A program made the position numbers and the translations under genes. This document shows positions 44,484 to 57,861 of a DNA stretch of 64,000 nucleotides, piece after piece (position 1 is the stretch's first letter; each line of letters starts with the position of its first letter). The notes under the pieces were generated by a model. The model made no database searches and was not told the origin of the DNA. It was given only the letters and a program-made list of their open reading frames with translations. The stretch comes from Anomaloglossus baeobatrachus. Taxonomy: Eukaryota > Chordata > Amphibia > Anura > Aromobatidae. The stretch spans positions 113,720,244-113,784,243 of the forward strand of contig NC_134357.1 in NCBI RefSeq assembly GCF_048569485.1. The letters run 5' to 3'.

Positions 44484-44486
44484 TTA

Positions 44487-45544
44487 GAATGGCTACATCT
44501 GTTAACATTTATGGCATTCATATACATTTTTGTATTCTCAACTGTTCAATAAAAACTAAAGCAACTGAATAACATAAATGCATGTGACAGTATATATATA
44601 GTATATAGCTTGATACTTTTTTTACTGTTCAAATAAACCTTTTTAATATAGCGAATCAAAAAGGTATGAAAGAGGCCTGATTAGACATTTATTATGAGCC
44701 ACACAAAAGATGTAACCACTACCATGCTTAGTAACAGTACTAACAAATCCTGTCCAGTGCATTCATGGCTTATTTGTATTTCTGTTTTTAATGGCACTTT
44801 CATGTTTTCACAGCTGCTGCAAAAAATAAAATACTTATGGTTGGCAGCATGGTCTCATGAAGACATAAATGAGGCAAAACAACTTTAATAGTAGCTTTGT
44901 GCTCAGCATAATGCAGAAAAAATATAAATAATTATGTGCAAATCATCTTATTATCAGCGAGCTACAGATGCAAGTTGGTTGTTTCTTAGGTGTGGGGTTA
45001 GGATGGGGGTGGGGGGGTTTAGGGAGATTTAAAAATTGAATAACTGTGAAGTTGCTGTTCACGATGATATGCCTAATATAAGATGCATTCCTAAAGCCAT
45101 AAATGAAAGACAGGAAAAGGATTGTACTCTACTGTGCATGAAAACAGCTCTCGTTAAATGATTTTATTCCTTGCACACACACATACTATTATACCTTAGG
45201 GGCTTAAGATGAAAGTAAGAAAATATGTCAAGCTGAAAAGGCACTGCTTACCACATGAATGATTCCAAGTGTAGGGTACATAACAGCAAAAACAAAACAT
45301 GCAAAAATTGGAAAAGAGAAAACAGGTGAAGCCAAATCTTTTGTGTTCTTAAATTGGAATTGTACTCTATAACTGTGTACAAACCAGCTTGTGAGATTTA
45401 AAGGGAACCTGTCACATTTAGAGGGGTGAAGGCATACAGCATGTTAATAAGCCGGAGTTGAATAGAGTAATATATAGTTTCTGGGGAAAAGGCTCATTCA
45501 TTCTAACTTGTAATTTATTTGTTTAAATACATGTTTTTGTTTTG
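44487..45544. other. Mostly unique AT-rich DNA, one MITE end
   Basis: No gene. TTAAAGGGAACCTGTCAC near 45400 is a well-known anuran short-element end; its partner was not found before the next element. The remainder (44490-45390) is AT-rich and repeat-poor. Confidence 0.4.
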
Positions 45545-45548
45545 TTAA

Positions 45549-46638
45549 AGGGGTTGTCCAGTCTGAAATGATAAGTCTGTGTCACGAGGGGGGATGTGAC
45601 CGCTTGGGAGAGAATGGACAGGGGGCCCTGCGCTTACACTCAATCTAGGGGGGTACCCTGGGCTGGCCCTCAACACAGAATTACACTTGAAGGTAGTGAT
45701 GTCTGAGCCCCCAATCTCTCCCTGTCTCTTGACCTGGCCCGGATGCTAATGTTCCCTTCACACCCACCATCCAAGAGGAGAGGCTAGGACAGAGATCTCC
45801 AAAAACCCCACCAACAAATAACAACAAACAGAGGTATAAAGTGAAACACAAGGACACCAGAGACTCACACAAGGGAACTACAAAAACGTGCATGGGGAGG
45901 GGTAACCAAATACAGGGCAAAAATAAACATAAAGGGTAGTAGCACACGAGGTAACCACTCCTCACAACTCCAGGCCTAGCATCAGAAGGAACTGAGTAAC
46001 CAGCACCCTCTGCAGGAAGCAGAAGCTTTATATCCAGGCCGGATGTGGTAATCAGCTGGGACAGCAAAACCGAGAAGTCTGCTGCTTCAATAGAAAAAGG
46101 ACTTAACCCTCAATGTGCACAAAGGAAAAAAATAACACATTTAATGTGCATGGTCACAGATGGTAAGAAAAGCTATCCCTGAGGCTGTCCCTAGTCACAA
46201 GTCACATAGTGACAATCTAGAGTCACTCTATGGGACTGCAGGCTTATGAATCCTCACAGAGCACACACTATGAGCTACGGGGATTCACCGGTTTTGATCC
46301 AGGAACAGCAATCACAGGACCACAATTGTGCGATATGCATGTTCCTAGACAGAACCTGACTTGTGGGCACAGCCTCACGCAATACAAGTGTATTGAGAAA
46401 GGCCACACCTACTAGTCGGACATGCCCACTCCATACATTTGTATTGAGCGAGGCCACACCCACTAGTCGGGTTCTGGCTGGGAACATACATATCACACAA
46501 TTGCGGTCACATGAACGCCGTTCCCGGTTCAGAAACCAGCAAATCTTCTCACCACACAGTGTGTGCGCTGTCAGTATTCATAAGTCTGAAGTTCCATAGA
46601 GTAACTACAGACTTATCATTTTAGTCCAGACAACCCCT
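45549..46638. mobile_element. TTAA element with AGGGGTTGTCCAG ends, sister of 42096-44112
   Basis: The inverted ends AGGGGTTGTCCAG and complement AGGGGTTGTCTGG lie between TTAA at 45545-45548 and 46639-46642. The inside carries TATGAATCCTCACAGAGCAC and its inverse, so the original element folds back. A solo LTR occupies 45578-46199. Confidence 0.75.
45578..46199. mobile_element. Solo LTR, TGTGTCACGAGG family
   Basis: A 622-bp TG...CA element (TGTGTCACGAGG to CCCTAGTCACA) with a perfect 4-bp duplication AGTC (45574-45577 and 46200-46203), nested in a TTAA element. A degraded relative starts near 7591. Orientation is not certain. No internal region. Confidence 0.65.
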
Positions 46639-46676
46639 TTAAAGAGTCCAGTGGGAGATCCTATTCAGTAACTTAA

Positions 46677-47119
46677 GCTGGGTTTACACACTGCAACATC
46701 GCAAAGGACATTGCTGTAACGTCACCGGTTTGGTGACGCAATAGCGACCTCCCTAAGTCTCTGCTAAGTCTCTGGTGAGCGTTCAAACAGGCAAACCTGG
46801 CCAACAACTCAACAGCAATCCGGACCTGCAGAGCGACCTAGCTGGTTGTTGGGGATGTTGATAAGCAGCCTTTTGAAAGGGAAGTTGCTAACAAAGTCGC
46901 TGCAAAGTCTTCACACACTGAAACTTCATGCTGCACAGCGGGAAACAAAGGACCTAGGAATGGTCCTGAACGATTTGTAACGATTACAACTTCACAGCAG
47001 GGGCCGGGTCGCTGATAGCTTTCACACACTGCAACATCGCAAACAACATCGCTATTGCGTCACAAAACCGGTGACGTTACAGCGATGTCGTTTGAGATGT
47101 TGCAGTGTGTAAACCCAGC
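46677..47119. mobile_element. MITE, GCTGGGTTTACACACTGC ends
   Basis: Almost perfect ~26-bp inverted ends starting GCTGGGTTTACACACTGCAA bound 443 bp between TTAA at 46673-46676 and 47120-47123. The duplication could be TTAA or TTA, so piggyBac/Kolobok or Harbinger cannot be separated. The inside holds further inverted phrases (CATCGCAAACAACATCGC). No coding capacity. Confidence 0.7.
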
Positions 47120-47208
47120 TTAACAGCCTTCTTTTATGGTCATGCATACCTAGATAGCTGACAATCACTAAGTGAGACCTCCCATAGCACAGAAAGAACA
47201 GGTGTTTA

Positions 47209-48805
<1,597 letters not shown>

Positions 48806-48807
48806 TA

Positions 48808-48981
48808 TATGACTAGACTACAAGTTATAATGCTTTTCCCACAAAACTTTATATCAATGTTCTGATCATCTCCTTATCTTATATTAGAGATGATCTGTTT
48901 AGCAAGGTATGACTGGCTTTCTCTAAATGGAAATTATACTTTCCATTAATAATATATAGTTGTCAAGTTTAAGGACTTGAG
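48808..48981. other. Non-coding spacer
   Basis: A short AT-rich stretch between two elements. Confidence 0.3.
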
Positions 48982-50340
48982 TAGAGATTGGCTAACCCGC
49001 AGATGTTGGGGTGCGGTGGGTTTTGCTGGACTTTAAAATAAAATCTGGTTTGAGACTGAACTTGAACCCAAACATCTGCCTGGAGGCCAAGTCTATGCTG
49101 ACCCAAACATTGTGCTGTAGAATGGTGGTAGAAAAGTCTAGGGGATTAGAGCAGAACAGTTATTCTTACCCAGTCTCCCATGCAGCTGTAACACTGCTTC
49201 CAGGTCTGCTCATTAACCTTCATATGTATTCACTGCCTCCCCTGCCCACCGTCAGTTCCAGCGTCAGTGATTGGTGGTAATCAGACCATGCCCCCATCCC
49301 TGTGTGACAGCGTTTGTGATTAGTTGAAATCACAAATGTTGTCCGTGCCCCTAGTGTGGTGTAAAAATAAATAAATAAGTAAATAAATTGGCATAGGGTC
49401 CCTCCATATTATGATATCCAGCGCAGGTAAAGCGTATGGCTAAAGGCCGCAGCCCCCAGCCGTGTGCTTATCTTAGCTGTGTATCAAAATAAATGGGACA
49501 CTATGCGGCTTTTTTTTTTTAATTACTTAAACAAATAATTTTAAAAACCGGCATGAGGTCCCCCCCAATTTTGATACCCAGCTATGATAAAGCCAACAGC
49601 TGGGGGTTGGTATTCCCAGGGTGTGGACTGGAAGCTCATGGTTACTGGGCCTCCAGCCTAAAAATCATCCATTAGATGTGACCATGCCAGCACTTTTCCC
49701 GGCTCATCGCGATTTCCCTGGTGTGGTGTTAATCGGGGTAACATATAGGGTTAATAGCAGCTCAAAGATGCCACTAAACCCTAGATTAGTCATGGGTAGG
49801 CGTCTATGAGACCCCCCCATTACTAATCCTGTAAGTGAAAAGAAATAAACACAAACAGAAAATATCCTTTATTTGAAATTAAAAACAAAAAAACCCCTTT
49901 CCCCAATTTATTAACCTCAAACACCCGATGCAATTCACATGATGTCCTATGACAATCTCGGCTCTGCTACATACTGAAGTTGCAGCACACGGGCATATTA
50001 CACAACGCGATCGCCCACTGCAGCTTTAGGCAGAGACTGTCTGAGCCGCAGCTGTGAGTGGTGACGTCACTGAGTTTAGCTGTAGACAGCAAGCATGCTT
50101 GTTTGCAGCACTTTTGGTAGACTCCTCACTCAAAAGAGTAGGAATGCAAGTGAGGTCCAAGGGATCCACTTGGCTTCTGTAATGCTGCCTGTTGCTTTTG
50201 AGTTTAACTGCAGTCACAGGTGGAGGTTCCCGCGGTATCCCACCTGTGATTACAGGTAAACTCACCTCAGCTGAATTGATTGAACTCAGTGACCTCACCT
50301 CAGGTGAACTGGGTTTAATCAGACCTGCATCATCTGGCAA
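48982..50340. mobile_element. Anuran short-element family, long form (TAGAGATTGGCTAACCCG)
   Basis: The left edge TAGAGATTGGCTAACCCG resembles the TTAGAGATGAGC ends. From ~49370 to 50000 the interior (GGTCCCTCCATATTATGATA, GATAAAGCCAACAGCTGGGG, AGGCGTCTATGAGAC) parallels the arms of the 2881-4740 palindrome in single copy. The right end was not located; 50040-50340 has internal inverted phrases (CACAGGTGG with CCACCTGTG). No coding capacity. Confidence 0.5.
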
Positions 50341-50735
50341 AAAAACATGTTTTTTATGCCAAGAGATACAGATTTGGTGCTGAAATGTATACACCAAATT
50401 ACAACACCAAATACGCCTCTTCTGGCAAAAAAAAGCAGCAAAAATGTTATGCGATTTTGAAGTGGTACTGATGCGAGTTTTTGCCAGGAGATGCTGATGT
50501 AGTGTATAAAATCTGTACCAAATCTGCATCTGTTGGCAATAAAACTGCACAAAAACAGTTTTGATGCCGTTTCGGTGCGGTTTTCTGCCAGGAGATGTAA
50601 ATTTGGTGCTGAAATGTCTGCACCAAATCTGCATCTCCTGGCAAAAAAACACATCAATACCGCATTGCATAACACTATTTCTGGCCATGATTTGTATCCT
50701 ACATTTTTCACTTGTTTTCCCTTCTGCATGGTTTA
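50341..50735. repeat. Degenerate ~105-125-nt tandem repeat
   Basis: Phrases GCCAGGAGATG, ACCAAATCTGCATCT and GGCAAAAAAAC recur three times (starts near 50357, 50481, 50587), partly inverted within each unit. Open frames on both strands here have no domains. Confidence 0.55.
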
Positions 50736-51713
50736 ATATGTAATTGATTCTAGGTGGAGACTTGTGACATTATGTCTCCAATGCACATCACACACAGATA
50801 AACAGACAAAGAGGTATTCATGCTCTTGTTTCCTTAAAATGAGCAGAGACATGTAGGTTTTTAACCCAGATAGAGGCATTTTTATTTAGGGTCCCAGTAT
50901 GTAAGATATCACCTTGTCGTTGGTTACAGGGCTCACATGCATTGGCCAATACATAAGCTAAGTATCTCTTTTTCAAATATTCCTATAGAATTAGTACAAT
51001 ACCAGAGTTCCCCTATTTAATGTTAGCATTCTAGAGTGACGTTGTATGTATTTTTGTAGTTATATTATGTTTTCAGCTAGCACCTGTTCACACCTGTTGG
51101 ATGTGCGGGTCAGTCTTTTTGATATATTTGATGGCAACTGTGTCTCATCATTATCATCCACCTCTTGAGACAGTGATTGCTGTTGCTCACTGTGGGCATT
51201 TACTGACCACGGCTGCTGAAATATTTGGGCCTCACCGCACATGATCTCCTATTTTCCCTCTTGATACGTGCACAGTGAGATGTCAGAAGAAGCCATAAAT
51301 GGAAAGGTAAAGAGCTCATCGGAGTGTCTCCGTGTGGAATTACTTATCTCTTGGAAGTCACCATGGTGGAAGATAAAAGGATCAGGATTAGGATTATATT
51401 ATTAATACCCCTGGATACGGAGACTGGACCGTGTGGAAGACCGGCTGGTGCTGGTAAATCGGTAGTAAGTGTTATCTGCCATCCAGCCCACAATCTGTTG
51501 CACTGTTCTGGCTTCAACAGTAGTGTCCCGCGCCCCCCAGCAAAGTGCAGTAAGCTAGGTCTAGATTATAAGTGTGTCTGGTGTGCTCCCATTACAGGCC
51601 CAGTTTGCCTTGGGCCATGGCCACGGCCTCTGCATGCACCACCATCAGTGAGACGTCCACTTGCCCATCCCTTATCACATGCCTTGTGCATTATAAATTA
51701 TGCATACAGCTAA
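50736..51713. other. Mixed non-coding DNA, nothing recognised
   Basis: About 1 kb without a recognisable gene or element. A 129-codon plus-strand frame (51324-51713) has no domain and no supporting features, so I do not call it. Confidence 0.4.
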
Positions 51714-52100
51714 AAGCGATGTTATTAGAGACTACAATGTATTTACATTAGCCGTGAAAAGAACTGTTTTTGTACATAGCAGCAGCAATGTACGGAAAGG
51801 CAATGAACCCTGCCTATATACTGCTAGTACACTATGCCTTCTCCAGAAGATAACCCTATACTAATTATAGACTGAGAGTGGTATTTTTGGAGACTAAAAT
51901 GAATGTAAGTTAGCCCTGAAACGACTTCTGCTTGTAGAAGGCAGCACCAGCAGGTACTGTAAGGCAATGCACCCTGCCTAAATGCCTCCAATACAATATC
52001 CCTACTCCAGAACCTAACCCTTCAATAATTACAGCTATGAGCGATATTTTTGTAGAATAAAATCTATTTGAATTAGCCCTGAAAAGGATTGTTGGTTTAA
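51714..52100. repeat. ~162-nt tandem repeat, about 2.3 copies
   Basis: TTAGCC(G/C)TGAAA recurs at about 51748, 51910 and 52073. The surrounding phrases (GGCAATGCACCCTGCCTA, CTCCAGAA) repeat at the same spacing with ~20-25% drift. Confidence 0.65.
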
Positions 52101-52286
52101 CGCTTTAAAATACTGTCCCTTTGTAGGAGAGGGGCAAGTAGCGCCCACTCCTACGTAGGAAGTGTTAGTATATTATGAATTTAATGTATATAAAAACTGT
52201 AATGCATATGTATATATAAATGCAGGATGTAGCAGAGCTGTACAGGTGCGGCGTTTCGTTCCACCTAGCGGGCACAGGTATTACAT
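52101..52286. other. Non-coding spacer
   Basis: AT-rich sequence; no gene or known repeat. Confidence 0.3.
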
Positions 52287-53783
52287 GTTTTAGGCTGGAC
52301 TCACATGAGCGTATGGCATCCGATGTGAGAGCATTGGATGCGATATGTTAATGATCCCCAGGCTCAGGCTCGCACTGATAAGGCTCGCATTGGCTCAGGT
52401 TCGCACTGGGATAACACCTCAGTGCAGTCCAATGTTTCTCCCGCACCCATTCACTTGAATGGGTGCGAGTGATACGGCGCTCGCAGAAAATCGCAGCATG
52501 TTGTGACTTTACTCACATCCAGAATCTGGATGCGAGAAAAGCTAACCAACTGCTCTCCCTCATTGACTAACATAGGTCAGAGTGCCATGCAAGATTTTCT
52601 CGCATTGCACTTGTGACGCCCTGGACCAGCCAGGTAGTCACAGATAGAGCCCTGCATAACACCAGTCCCCTCACTAGGTAACACCAGCCAACCACATAAA
52701 ACTCTAGTCACCTCCCTCAGGGCTGGATGGACACACCAGGGGGCGGAGCCAGGCAGTTGGCCACACCCACCAAGGAGTTCAGAGAGCCTGAGGCAGGAAA
52801 CACAGAGAGTTCAGTGCAGTTGAGTCTGTCAGTTGAGTCCTGAAGTTCAAGTCTAGAGACAGGCCTGGGTGTCAGGTCTGCAACTCACTGACAGGTGCCA
52901 GGGTTGGAGCCCTGGTACCTCTGGCTAGGAGGCATATGGAGGCCTCTGTCTGCAGGAGCCGGGAAGATGGCTTGGTGGAACCGTGGTGGACCGGGACAGG
53001 GTAGTGGCCCGCCAGTACCGACCCGGGGAACCGACTCGGAAACCGGAGCACAAGAGGGGGTACTCAGACCCTGAAATGAGGTATAGAAACTACTGGACTG
53101 AGTTAATTAACTGATTGCGGTCTGGACTTTAGGTCCTTTCCCACCCAAAGTCCCTCATAGAAGACAACAGCCCAACGAGGGGGATAAGCAGCCACCGCCA
53201 CGGCTCAGAGATCGCACGGGCCAGCGTCTGCGGGCAAACAGGCTCTTCCGACATCCACAAGCCGGGGAGCGGACTCCTGATGCTGCAAGCGCAGGTAGTC
53301 CAACATCTCAAACAGGTGCAGGAGAAAGCAGAGACCACCAACCGGGTGGGGGAACCCGACTGCAGCCAGCTGCGGGCACCGACCACCATCATCTTGGTTT
53401 ACTAGAGACTCGAGTGTTTCATTCTAACAGTGAGTACACCAGTGCCCTCCAGCCGCCCATCTCACTGCACCGCCAAAGCACCCCCAACGGGTCCCGGGGC
53501 CACGATCCCTGCCCATGGAGGGGTTAACAACTTGCTGCATACCATCTCTCCCAGGTGTCCACCTTCACCACATCCCGTGGGTGGCATCACGAACTTAAAA
53601 CACGGCTCCGGCCGTACACCTACGTCCCCAAACCGCCAACCCTTTTTTTGGTCGGAGTGACCACAGGACCCCCGGGTCCGGAGACCCTTGAGCCACCCAC
53701 TGAAGGTCCGGACCCGAGCGGCTCGTTTGCAGCCGAGCACGGGGCGGCACACACTCGTCCGTTTTTCACGCTTGTGTGAGCAT
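52287..53783. mobile_element. MITE, GGCTGGACTCACATGAGCG type, split by a solo LTR
   Basis: The left end GGCTGGACTCACATGAG and the right end near CTTGTGTGAGCATAGG flank ~330 bp of element sequence shared with 57617-59340 (GCATCCGATGTGAGAG; CATCCAGAATCTGGATG hairpin). A solo LTR inserted at 52608-52611. The right boundary is approximate. Confidence 0.55.
52612..53751 (+). mobile_element. Solo LTR, TGTGACGCCCTGGAC subgroup
   Basis: A 1140-bp TG...CA element (TGTGACGCCCTGGACC to GGGGCGGCACA) with a perfect 4-bp duplication CACT (52608-52611 and 53752-53755). It aligns with 42814-43974. Solo, GC-rich, no internal region. Confidence 0.8.
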
Positions 53784-53839
53784 AGGGTAAGAAAGGTATT
53801 TGATTGTAATGTATGTTGTAGAGAACTGTAAATACTGTG

Positions 53840-54969
53840 TGTCACGGGCGGAGGGGCCGCGCTCGCTACGCTCTGGTCCACGGCTGCTGCTGCTCGGTGG
53901 CTCGAGCGGTGGACCGGACCCGGGGACTCGAGCAGCGCTCCTCGCCCACGAGTGAAAAGGGGGTGGTTTGTTTTGGGAGATAGTTCGTGACGCCACCCAC
54001 GGATCGTGGTGATGATGGGCACCACCGCTGCTGATGATGGGGATCCCGGAAGCAATGGTAGGGAGCAGCTAGGATGTTGTCCCCTCCATGCGTAGGGGTT
54101 GGTGATCCCGGGGCCCGGTGGTGTAACGGGGAGGCTGGATGGCTGGGGTGCAGGGTTGCAGGGGCAGCGCAGCGCGGTGCCGGATGGCACTGTGGTACTC
54201 ACTCAGACACAGATGCACAGAGTCTCTGGTAAACCAAACGGCTGGATGGACGGGTCCCGCAACAGGCTGCAGTGTTTGTGCTCTCCCCAGACAGGGTGAT
54301 GGTGGCTGTCTTTCCCTGCACCTTGTTAGAATGTTCTGACTCCTGTGGTTGCCCACCGGTAGTCCGCTCCCCGGCGTATAGGTACCGAAGGAGCCCGTTT
54401 TGCCCACAGGCGCTGGCCTTTGGATCTCTAGCCTATGGCGGTGGCTGTGTATCCTCACGGTGTGGACTGTTGCCTTCTGTCGGGTCTTGGTTGTTAGGAA
54501 ACCCCTGGGGTTCCGGTCACTCTCGGATTTGACCGTTGTCGGCGGCTCCAAGCCTAGTCGGGGTCCGATGGCCCTGCCTGTGTGCTTAGCTTCACTCCGC
54601 TCCCCAGTTCGGTACCGGCGGGCCACCGCACGACCCCGGTCCTACGGTTCCGCAGAGGTCCACTAACTCCTGCAGATGGCCACCACCGTCTGCCAACCTT
54701 GCTGACAGTGCCTGGGCTCCTACCCATTCACTAACAGGTTCTGTCCTCTCACTTTCACCTCCAAACTGAAACTGTCACTTTTTCCGCCTCCAGGCCTGTG
54801 AACTCCTCGGTGTGTGGGGCCCACGGCCTGGCTCCGCCCCACCTGGTGTAGACATCAGACCCTGGAAGGAGGCAACAAGGGTTTTTGTTTGACTGGTGTG
54901 ACTATCCAGGGGAGGGGGTGTGTGTGTGTTGTTATGTCTGTGACTACCTGGCTAGTCCAGGGCGTCACA
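53840..54969 (-). mobile_element. Solo LTR, TGTGACGCCCTGGAC subgroup, inverted neighbour
   Basis: Read on the minus strand this 1130-bp element opens TGTGACGCCCTGGACTAGCC and closes CGCCCGTGACA. CTGTG lies on both sides (53835-53839 and 54970-54974), a perfect 5-bp duplication. Together with 52612-53751 it forms a ~2.4-kb inverted pair separated by 88 bp. Separate duplications show two independent insertions. Confidence 0.8.
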
Positions 54970-54974
54970 CTGTG

Positions 54975-55844
54975 TAATGTGTAATGTGCTCCTCATGCTG
55001 TGTCAGGCAGGAGATGTAGTGTGAGGTGTTAGGAGTACTGTAGGTTAAGGGTTAAGGATAGATATAGTAATAATATGATAGAACTGCAGTTAGTAATCAT
55101 TGGGTAAGGATTGTAGATAGGCTGTTTATTGTAGGCATCTAAGGAAACAAGCAGAGCAGGAGGTGGATGATAGGAGTAGTAGCACGTTGCTTACATTAGT
55201 GTAGGACAGGCGCAGACATTTCTGTGGTTGCCAGGGAGATGGAGCTAAGGTGGGTGGAGCAAGGAGTTCAGCAAGAAGAGACAGGAAGAAGTGAGTGAGT
55301 GAAGCTGCAGATGTCCTACTGAAAGGACGGGAGGTGCCCTCCCTAGTGCCAAGACCTCTCCCTGCGGGCGACTAGAGGAACTCCAGAGGTTGTGGGATGA
55401 TGGGGTATGGAGACTCCCGATGGTGCCTTGAACCATCCAGGGGCTAGTACTTCGTCTGAGGGTTTGAGTGAGGCATGGTAGCCGCCAGGAGAAGAATACC
55501 TGGAGGAAGTCAGTATTAGGAACAAGCACTGAAGCAAAAACCCAGAGCAAGGGTAGGAAGTCAGATACCCCCAAGAGAGCAGTGCAGCCACAGAAGGTCT
55601 GTCTGTCCGAAGTAAGAAAGACCTAGTGTGCCACAATAAAGTTTTTTCCTGAGTTGTTCATAAAAAGGGCTTGTGTGTGATCGTGTCACCCTCCACGTCG
55701 GCGACTAGGATCGGAATTCATGATGAAGAGCACCGTGGACATTGTTGTAAGCGTCGCACATCCCATCGGGTGCACAACACGGACACACACTATTGCAAGA
55801 GCAGGGGAGTAGGTGACCCTCGGCCGGGATAGGGCTCCCTGCTT
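54975..55844 (+). repeat. LTR-like sequence with AATAAAG signal
   Basis: Sequence with ATAAAGTTTTTTCCTGAG near 55640 and a GC-rich tail up to about 55790 has an LTR-like make-up. Neither end is firm. The inverted solo LTR to the left may have inserted into it. No coding frame is convincing. Confidence 0.3.
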
Positions 55845-56156
55845 CAATTTTTCCAGCAAAATCTCTCTTTACACTATTTCCAGGTACAGTACATCGAGGA
55901 TGGCATCACTAGCTCTTATATAGACCCGTTGATGCGATTTGGCCAGCCAATCACAGTAATGCCAGTAGCCAACATGGCTACCTTATTACTGTGATTGGCA
56001 GGCAATCCTCACATGTTTAGTGGCTGAAAAATAGCTGGCTGAAAAATAGCCGGCAATCATGAGGGGCAGGGACTCGAGCATGGCACCCGAGTCCTCGACC
56101 AAGTATCGAGCACCCCAATGCTTGATCGAGTACCAAGCACGTGCGTCCATCACTAA
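55845..56156 (-). mobile_element. Short element, TTAGTGATGGACGC end
   Basis: The complement of the right end reads TTAGTGATGGACGCACG, followed by repeats of CTCGAT/GAGTAC type, a common anuran short-element opening. The left end is approximate. Confidence 0.5.
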
Positions 56157-57036
56157 TAATATTTATCCTTGTATTATAAAAACAACAAAATAGTAAAATA
56201 TAAAAAAAAAAAAAAAAAAAAGCATTCCTAGCTGAGGCATATGAATTTTTTGTTTAAATCCTGCGGCGTTCCATTTTCCAAGCCAGTAAAACAGGTAGGC
56301 TGATGTCTGCACATGATGGACAGTAGGGTACAGACTCTCACAGTGATATTCCATTATTCAGGCTGAAATATTATTATTATTCAGTTTCATTGCCTTTAAC
56401 TCTACAAATACTCTTTTCAACTCAATCTACTGGTATTATGTAGTAAGCTGTATAATATATGCTATCAGTACCTTCCCGTACTAAACATCTCTATTCTTAC
56501 TGCACATTGTCTTCTAATTAGGGAGGTATGAAGTTGCCTCGGTTTATAAAAGAATGTGCAATGGAGAACTGCTGCAAAGAATATAAATGCTTTTATATCA
56601 TAAAAAAAGAAGAGATTCCCGCAGTGCTTTATCTAAGCAAGAAAGTCTTCAGGCACTGTGTTTACACACTGGCTCATTCCCTAATCTCTGTGATGTGAGG
56701 TGATTTTCTATTGTATGGATCTGGTTACCGTTAAATGATTGAGATAGTCTCAGAATCTGCTGTAACTGAATATGCCTAATTTTGTATTCATAGTCCCTTT
56801 TATTAATTTGTTATGCAGTGTAGATTGAAATCACAAAAATAAAACCCCCCTAACATTTACAGATTTAAGTTTTTAAGCCAAGAAATAGTCATAGACGTGC
56901 ATGTATTGTCAATGGAAGCCTTTAGGAGTCACAGTCTCAATGACTTGGGCCCCATGCAGATGCTGAGTATTTGGTGAGATTTTTACGTCAGTATTTGTAA
57001 GCCAGAACCAGGAGTGGAACAATCAGAGGAAAAGTA
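56157..57036. other. AT-rich, repeat-poor DNA
   Basis: An A-run at about 56200-56221, then ~800 bp with no recognised repeat or gene. AT-rich phrases (TTATTAATTTGTTATGC) could be part of conserved non-coding sequence, untested. Confidence 0.35.
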
Positions 57037-57039
57037 TAA

Positions 57040-57613
57040 GGGGTACTGTGCACGTTGCGACATTGCTAGCATCGGCTAGCGATGCCGAGCGCGATAGTAC
57101 CCGCCCCGGTCGCACATGCGATATCTTGTGATAGCTGCCGTAGCAAACATTATTGCTACGGTAGCTTCACACGCACTTACCTGCCCTGTGACGTCGCTCT
57201 GGCCGACAACCCGCCTCCTTCCTAAGGGGGCGGGTCGTGCGGCGTCACAGAGACGTCACACGGCAGGCGGCCAATAGAAGCGGAGGGGTGGAGATGAGCA
57301 GGACGTAAACATCCCGCCCACTTCCTTCCTTCCGCATTGCCAGTGGAGGCAGGTAAGGAGATGTTCCTCGCTCCTGCGGCTTCACACATAGCGATGTGTG
57401 CTGCCGCAGGAACGAGGGACAACATCGTGTCTCCTATTGGTGCGACATTATGAAAATGACCGACGCTACACAGATCACTGATTTTCGACGCTTTTGCGAT
57501 CGTTTATCGGTGCATTACATGTTGCGACGTCATTACCGGCGCCAGATGTGCGTCACTTACGATTTGACCCCGACGATATCACAGTAGCGATGTCGCAGCG
57601 TGCAAAGTACCCC
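57040..57613. mobile_element. MITE, same family as 9206-9750
   Basis: Inverted ends (left GGGGTACTGTGCACG, right complement GGGGTACTTTGCACG) bound 574 bp, flanked by TAA (57037-57039) and TGA (57614-57616), an imperfect 3-bp duplication. Interior phrases GCCAATAGAAGCGGAGG and GCCAGATGTGCGTCACTTAC tie it to the family. No coding capacity. Confidence 0.7.
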
Positions 57614-57861
57614 TGAGGCTGGATTCACAATATAGTATGGCATCCAATACGATATGCTAATGACCCTCGTCTCCCGCTATGCTGCCAGCGTGAGCCGAAT
57701 GTGATGCAACTGTGATCCGATCTTGTGATTGGATCACAGCTGCGGAGGAGAGGGAGTGATTAATCCCCCTATCTCCTCCTTTGTTAGCCTGCACGTATAT
57801 CGCACTGCACTCAGAAGTCATCCGAGTGCAGTCTGATGTTTCTCTATTATATATTATATAA

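Noticed and set aside
44079-44552. 157-codon plus-strand frame
   Set aside because: It is a translation of CCGCGGATTT repeats in a MITE.
51324-51713. 129-codon plus-strand frame as a host gene
   Set aside because: No domain, no splice or UTR features and no support from codon pattern; left uncalled.
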